Shown: piece after piece, positions 57,911 through 64,000 of the stretch
Numbering within the stretch: position 1 is the first letter of the stretch
Layout: each line of letters begins with the position of its first letter
Source of the DNA: Jaltomata sinuosa
Lineage: Eukaryota > Streptophyta > Magnoliopsida > Solanales > Solanaceae
Reading direction: 5' to 3'
Assembly (NCBI GenBank): GCA_003996215.1
Contig: QJPP01001559.1
Location: 124,001 to 188,000, forward strand
DNA length: 64,000 nt
Notes under the pieces: generated by a model
Database searches by the model: none
What the model saw: the letters and a program-made list of their open reading frames with translations, nothing else
What the model was told of the DNA's origin: nothing
Program-made: the position numbers and the translations under genes

Positions 57911-58090
57911 GATTCAAGCAGAAAAAGATAGAACAAAAAATTCAAACAAAAATTCTAATGAAAATGTAGTGCAGAGTAATCATAATAAACAAATTGAAGG
58001 AAAACTAATAAGAAAAGAAGCAATCAAATAGAAGGGAAGGCTAAGGAACCAGCAAGTAGTATACTGTACATTCTGATTACGCTACCGCAA

Positions 58091-58183
58091 GCTTATATAA
58101 GCTAATACTCTACCAGGTTTTGAGATTCGGAAACCCTAATGTTGTATCCTATCAAAGTGGGCTGGGCTGGGCTGGGCTGGGCT
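58091..58183 (-). promoter_or_regulatory. Promoter of the snoRNA cluster: TATA, telo-box, five TGGGC units
   Basis: Read on the minus strand, moving toward the snoRNAs: a TGGGC array (five units, 58158-58182, ending TGGGCT), then the telo-box AAACCCTAA (58131-58139), then TATATAA within GCTTATATAAGC (58091-58102). Site II (TGGGCY) plus telo-box plus TATA is the known promoter type of plant snoRNA and ribosomal protein genes. More site II-like words (TTGGGCT, AGGCCTA, AGCCCAT) follow at 58214-58253. Confidence 0.75.
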
Positions 58184-58321
58184 TAGGGCATCGAATCTTC
58201 TGGAACCTCAACGTTGGGCTAATTCTGATCAGGCCTAATTTCACGCAGCCCATAAACGCAATTCTCGAGTACTTTACGTCTTCACCTTAGATTGACAATT
58301 AATTTACATTATTCTATTTAT

Positions 58322-58598
58322 TACTCTTCCGTTTCATATTATTTTATTTATTTCTGTTGACATGAGACACCTCTTAAGAAAGTAGTATTAATTAGATGTG
58401 AATTTTTACTAAATTAAGTTTATCAATAATATTTTGAAATGTTAAATATGACTACTATTATTTTATATAGTTATTTAACACTTAAGGTAATATAGGAATT
58501 TTTTTATATAAAATTCTCTTAGTGTTGCTAAAATGAATAAGTAAAATGAAATATTTATTTTTGATACAGGGATCAAGTAAAATAAAACGGAGGGGGTA
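58322..58598. mobile_element. MITE upstream of the snoRNA promoter
   Basis: Begins TACTCTTCCGTTTCATATTA and ends AATAAAACGGAGGGGGTA, an inverted repeat flanked by TA. The interior TTAAGTTTATCAATAATATT is AT-rich. Confidence 0.7.
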
Positions 58599-59481
58599 AG
58601 ATGCTAATTAGAGATGTTATCATAAGATGGAGTGTAAAATCCTACTTATTAGTTTGCAACTTTTAGCATATTATACCATAATGAAGTTGAACTTAAAACT
58701 TCGAAAAATCATCTCTTGCTTTTATGTTGGTCTAACTAAGTGGAATAGGATATTTCTGCTTGTCTCATTTATTTATTGCTAGTCTCATTTCGTGTCAATG
58801 AGTATACATATTTGTGTTTTTTTTAAAAAAATTATATGAATATTAGTTAATACGATGTTTTACTTATGAAAATTATGAATGTCAATTCTATTCATTTAGC
58901 TCAATAAAGAAAAAAATCATGCTCAAAAAAAGTCTTCAAATACCTTATTGTGATTTTTCTCTTTGGATTAGATATCTTATTATAATTTCTGGATTTTTGC
59001 TTTTAGAAACTGAAATTATTCGATTGTCTTCTTAATTATTTTTTTTTTGGAATTAAATAGCAAAATATATTAAGTATAAAAAAAATCAAATTGTCAGTGC
59101 TTTTTCTACGTCGTACATTTTCTTGATATGTTACTTTTGGTGATAACTAAAAAAAAGACCCTTAGGCTTGGATCATACATGTGTGAGAAATTTTTTTATA
59201 GCTAGTTTAACTATCTTTATACAAGTCTTAAATATCTAAATCACTATGTATATTAATAAAATGATCTTATATTTATTAACATTCTAAAAAACTTGAACAC
59301 CCAAAGTTGAAACTTGAGATGAGTTGATAATTTTGTTAGAAGAAAACAATTACTTGGAGAAACGTATAGGCATGGAATACATCCATCCAAATAAATCTTC
59401 TAAATATTAATTGATAAGCAATTTAAGATTTACAAATTTTCAATTTTCACATTTTGATTTACTCAAGTGAATACTTATTAC
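58599..59481. other. Intergenic, no gene seen
   Basis: AT-rich DNA with homopolymer T and A runs. No conserved frame, no RNA gene recognised. Confidence 0.5.
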
Positions 59482-59555
59482 TACTATATAGAAGTACGGG
59501 TAAGCACACACCTCTTCGTCGATGTGTGTACTTCCTGCCGTTCTTCTATATAGTA
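59482..59555. repeat. 74-nt hairpin
   Basis: TACTATATAGAAG (59482-59494) is the exact reverse complement of CTTCTATATAGTA (59543-59555), and pairing continues inward (ACGG/CCGT, CACACA/TGTGTG) to a loop of about 10 nt. It could be a foldback transposon core or a miRNA-like precursor. No evidence of processing. Confidence 0.55.
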
Positions 59556-60599
59556 AGGGTACTTTTGTCATTTTTGCATATTTTCTCCATTTTAATTAGT
59601 TTATCTTTTTTTTTAATCGGTTATATGTTTAAATTACGTAAAAAAATATATTATAAATTACAATAGTAAAGTACTTCAAATTCTATCAGTGCCATATAAA
59701 TTGAGACAGACGAAGTAACATATATTATTTAGAAATAACATAAAAAGTATTATTGTCGCGCCCCATTTTTCTCGCGAAAAAGCGGGTTTCGACGTGACAA
59801 CTCTCTTTTAGGAAGAGAGGGTGAAGAGTCGCCACCTAACGAATTTAAGGCGCGTTAGGGCGCCGTTCTAACTAATTACAGTTAAATCAAATTTTAAGTC
59901 TACGCAACCAGAGAATCGGGTAAGGGTTCAAGTTACCTCGAAAGGAAGGTGTTAAGCACCTTTCGAGGTCCACAAATGTGGGTCCCTGCCGGATTCGTTA
60001 TTTATGTGGGAATAGGTGATGAATAATAGGTCGATTAATTAAACTAAAGACTATGTAATTAAACAAGTAAAACTTTATTTTAAAACAAGTATTTAAGCCA
60101 ATTTAATTACTAAAATCTAAGTGAGAAAATCATGCATGAATTAACGCAAGTAAGTAAATAAACGAAAAAATCAGATAAGCAAGAAGTCAGAAGTGACACA
60201 ATGATATAGGAAAAGAGACCTAATTACTAAGTGACTTAGTTAACTACCCCAAACAAATAGGAAGAAACAAACCTAGGTTAATTTTAACCTATTCGGATCA
60301 GCGCCCGGCTTATTATCGGAAACAATTCCAAAGACATTGTCGTATTCTGCTCGGGTCGATTTCCATCATATCCGTCTATCTACCCGCCTAAGTTGATTAT
60401 TAAGATTATTATCCTGAGAGCGCACTAAACAAATGAAAAATACTAACGCGTCTTAAGATGCTTACCCGTCTCAACTTAATGTCCAAGAGGCATTTGGACT
60501 TACTATTTGGGTATGGGTCTAGACAAATAAAATCTTAGGTTTCCTAATTAGACATGGAAAAGCGTCAAGCAAAACAAGAAGGGACTTTTAAACAAGTAG

Positions 60600-61520
60600 C
60601 ACATAACAGTCTCAAACATGCCTCTTAATCATTTAAAGAAGATACAAGGTGATTAAACACAAATGATACTTTTAACCTATAGGCATGATCTCTAAAGATT
60701 AAAACATGCAGAAAATTGATTATTTATATCCCATAAGCAAATTTAACATGCTAAAATAAATTTAAATCCTATAAGCATGGTATCTAAATGAATTAACATG
60801 CTAAAACAAATTTAACTCCTATAACATGATAACTAATTGAATTATATGCTGAAACAGATTTTGAATGATAGTTAATAACTATAGCATGCTGAACTAGATT
60901 ATTTATTAGATATAATAACTGATTATATTAATGTTGTAACAGATATAAACCTATTAAATGATCAGTATTCACAGCTACTATACATGCTGTCTATTGTTAG
61001 ATCCTGATCAATTAGTTTAAAGTCTTAATAACATGGTATCTAAATGTGATGTATTTATTTAACATACTGGAATAGAGTAGATTCTAAAAGCATGCTTAAA
61101 TGAATCCGAAAATCATGATTTCTAAGTGTTTATCTGATTTACGCATGCTTGAATTATTGCCTACATGTTGAGACTGGTTTTAAAAAAAATATGCTTTCAT
61201 TTTAATATGCTAAAACTGGTTTAAACATGTTGAGACTGTAATTAACGTGCTGAAACTGATTTAGAATCCAAAACATTAACTGATTTATTTAAAAATGCTG
61301 AAACTGATTTTAACATCCAAAACGATTGTCAAATAATTGAGAATGCGAAAAAAATGGGTTTGACTTATAGGCGTGATTTCTAATTTTAACAAACGAAGCA
61401 GATTTTAAAACCTAAAACATGTCTTCTAACAAACGATGTTAATACAACTCCTATAGGCATAATTTCTAACAAATGAGATTAATAGAAATTCTATAGGCAT
61501 GATTTCTACGGTTTACAATT
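60600..61520. repeat. Degenerate interspersed repeats (CCTATAGGCATGATTTCTAA; ATGCTGAAACTGATTTAA)
   Basis: Variants of CCTATAGGCATGATTTCTAA occur at about 60680, 60770, 61370, 61450 and 61490. Variants of ACATGCTGAAACTGATTTA occur at least eight times. Part of the LTR-like region. Confidence 0.65.
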
Positions 61521-63139
61521 AAAGCAAGTAGCACGTAGGTTGCCCCTCCCCCATAGCAGTTCCATAAATTTTATTCTTTATCGAAGTTTATACAATAATT
61601 ATTACAGACCTAAATGAATGAATATAAAGGAAAACGAATAAAAATAACAGAACTAGTAATTTAAATCTTTTGAGACTCCCAAATCCCAGGCCACTCTTCA
61701 CTATCTCCAAACAGATCCACTACCAAATAACCTGTCAAAACAGACATACAAAATCCCAAGGAGCCTATAACGAATCCTAATATCAACCCTTGACATGGCA
61801 AAGTTTAATGAGAACCTCAGGGGTTCTAGGCATTGCCCATGTCCGGGTATAGGATGCGTTAAGGTCCCCCTTTCTGTACAACACATACCAAGACAACATA
61901 AAGAGTTCATGGTAGTCACGTTCTTGACACATAATCAACAAATAGTGGCAGTTTGTATCACATAATCAATAGGCAACATTTAATATTTTTAAACCCCTAT
62001 GATCATGCTTTTCTATCATGCTCATAAATTGCATACATGAATTAAAAGTCATACCAGTTCGCAGTAAATAGTAGAAGAAATTCGAGACCCGACTTTAACA
62101 ATCAACAACTTTGTTCACAGTAGAGAGTTTTTGACAATATTAAAGTGGTAAATATGTGTAAAGTCCGACCCTCAATACTGAAAAGGCTGACTGCTTTTAT
62201 AATGAAAGATAGGAGCCGTTTTGTAAAGGAAAGAGATCAATCCGAATCGTAAATCAAGGGAGCCTTTTCCTTAATAGATTGGTAAAACAAATCATGCCAG
62301 ACTACCATAATTAAGATAGTAACTCAAGCCATACAGGAATAGCAAGGAACCAAATAAGCAAATCTTTACCTTAACTATCACACAGAATCCATTAGCATAT
62401 GAACAAGGTTTGACTTTATCATAAATAACCAGTATCCAAGTTATTAATACCAAAATCTTTTTCCCAAAGTTAAGTAATTGAATCAATTATGGAGCAGACA
62501 GATCAACACCTTACCATAATTGTCCAAGTACGAAGGCTACTTTAATCCACAGAAGGGAGGGAATCACTCAAAGGGATGAACATATGTTGTGGTCAATCAA
62601 TTACACAATCCTAATTTACCAAGAACAATAAGTATCAAAGCTGTTATAATCCAGATAAGGCAATGAGATTCAAACATGCTGAAGGTGATCAACATGGGTC
62701 GGAATCTGTTAACACGAATTGCACCCAAGGCTGTCCATATTCGATTTCCAGTAGAGCAACCAAATTGAAATTACCCAAATTAATAAACAAATATCAAGGC
62801 TATCTTATTTGCATGAGGAAAGGAAAATATAAATCAGGAACAAAATTGTAAGCAGAGGCTAGAAGTGACAGTTCATGACAAATCTGAGTTTTCACATATG
62901 ACGGTCCACAGGGAAAGACTAACACAAAATCATAAGATTCAAACATAAATTCGCACCCAAATCTTAACAATTTCACATCTAATAATCTGATGGCGGAGCA
63001 AGAATATGATAAAATTAAACCAAGAAAGAAACCAAACCAGAAATGGAATCGTGATATCTCGTAGGAACCCAAAACCTCAACGACGATCAAAAACAGATCT
63101 GATTTCACAAACCTCTCAGTCAAACAGTGTTCGTCCGCG

Positions 63140-63670
63140 AAAATTCATGAAAAGATGTGCATGACGTCTCCTCCGTTTATATTCTCTGCAATTTACTGGA
63201 GAAAAAGAGAGCACGGGCGCGGCGTTTGGTGGGTTCTTACTGGTGGTTCTCATCCTGATTTCACTGGTGACGGAGAACATAGTTCCGGCGTCAGTGTGGT
63301 GGGTTTCGCCGGAGGACGATGGGACGAGCCACGTAGCGGCGTCCGCCGCTCGTCGGCGATGGGGGAAGAGAGAGGATTTGGGGGTGAGGTTTTCACCGGG
63401 GGTGGTTGTTTGGTGGTGAGAGAAGAGTGTCCGTTTCTGGGGTTTGGTGGCTGATGGAAGAAGCGAAGCGGCGACAGTGGGTCGCCGCCCGTCGGCGTAG
63501 GAGAAGAGAGAGGGGATATAGAGCAAGGAGAAAGGGAGGGTGGCGGCGGTGAAGAGGGAGAAAGATCGGAGAGGGAGATGGAGGGTGGCGGCTGGCGGCT
63601 GGCGGTGTGGTAGTGAGAGAGGAGCAGCGGAGAAGAGGGAGAGAGGTGGTGGACCATAGAATGGGGTTAG
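63140..63670. other. GC-rich, purine-biased island in the LTR-like repeat
   Basis: About 530 bp of clearly higher GC, with GGTGG, GGCGG and GAGAGAGG words, including two copies of GGCGGCTG in tandem at about 63586. Three overlapping frames of 99-136 codons are open on both strands, as expected from composition alone. Read on the minus strand it looks like a CT-rich leader with CCGCC motifs. Probably an LTR promoter/leader segment; a first exon cannot be excluded. Confidence 0.4.
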
Positions 63671-64000
63671 GGTTTGTGTAGTTTAAAGGGCAAGAAAAGA
63701 GGTGGAGCGATCTTGGCCGTTGATCGTGAGATCAACGGCTGAGATTTAATCTCAATAGGTCAGGCATATTGGGGCAATTGAAATTGAATTTGGTATTTAA
63801 GATTAGGCCTAAATTGACTCAATTTAGGCTAGAATTGAAATAAATTGAGATTGAAATTTGAATTCGGATGGCTATTTAATAAATAAACTACTACGTATAT
63901 AAAATTTAGTAGATAAAATAATAATTAACGATAATTATCCAAAGATAAATTATTTTAAAAAGAATAAATTATGTATATATATTGTCCGTAAAATAAATGA

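Larger units (their letters stand above)
59754..64000 (-). mobile_element. LTR-like repeat, continuing past the window end
   Basis: Starts TGTCGCGCCCCATTTTTCTC at a sharp boundary with ordinary intergenic DNA. On the minus strand it would end ...GGGGCGCGACA, the terminal style of long Solanaceae Ty3-type LTRs. Its interior has many decayed repeats of a short unit (CATGCTGAAACTG..TTTAA and CCTATAGGCATGATTTCTAA, about 60600-61510). No Gag or Pol frame is visible. The other end is outside the window, so whether it is a solo LTR or a full element is open. Confidence 0.5.

Noticed and set aside
58158..58183. GGGCT array as telomere-like or microsatellite noise
   Set aside because: The unit is not the plant telomere repeat (TTTAGGG), and its place next to a telo-box and TATA upstream of four snoRNAs fits site II promoter elements.
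63116..63657. Proline/serine-rich frames of 135-136 codons and a glycine-rich plus-strand frame
   Set aside because: They overlap in several frames of a GC-rich, biased segment; no motif and no splice context. Composition explains them.

Overview
The window is nuclear DNA of a flowering plant, almost certainly a member of the Solanaceae. The evidence is AT-rich intergenic DNA, short GT-AG introns, a SolS/TS-type SINE tail, RTE-type LINE ends with (TTG)n tails, and many small MITEs with ends like ACTCCCTCCGT. I cannot fix the genus. Gene models were assembled by hand from splice sites and reading frame. There is no transcript evidence.

Layout. Positions 1-9176 are most of a gag-only (LARD-like) Ty3-type LTR element. 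Its 5' LTR is cut by the window edge, its gag is split by a solo-LTR-like insertion, and its interior is largely tandem repeats. At 11799-14485 (+) lies a six-exon VDAC/porin gene. At 15818-19115 (-) lies a five-exon hypersensitive-induced reaction (HIR) SPFH protein gene. At 20280-21655 is a solo LTR with a perfect target duplication. At 24341-41827 (-) lies a 16-exon HI0933/BaiN-like flavoprotein gene. Its 9.9 kb fifth intron holds an RTE LINE that was hit by a chromodomain Ty3 retrotransposon and by a MITE, plus a truncated L1 LINE. Two DUF569 genes stand head to head at 44718-46651 (-) and 49792-50904 (+). A 1 kb Mutator-type inverted-repeat element occupies 51797-52806. An intronless AIR12-like DOMON cytochrome gene is at 56185-56919 (+). 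From 59754 to the window end is an LTR-like repeat with a GC-rich segment.

The most unusual content is non-coding. Between 57409 and 57910 on the minus strand are four consecutive C/D-box snoRNAs. Each has a 6-7 bp terminal stem closing boxes C and D, and they are spaced 33-64 nt apart. A TATA box, a telo-box and five tandem TGGGC units lie upstream, so this looks like a polycistronic Pol II snoRNA cluster. The guides fall into two pairs: two match one short stretch of 18S rRNA and two match one short stretch of 25S rRNA.

The protein genes (mitochondrial porin, membrane-microdomain defence scaffold, flavoprotein, DUF569 proteins, apoplastic cytochrome b) are not functionally linked. They are ordinary plant genes separated and invaded by transposons.
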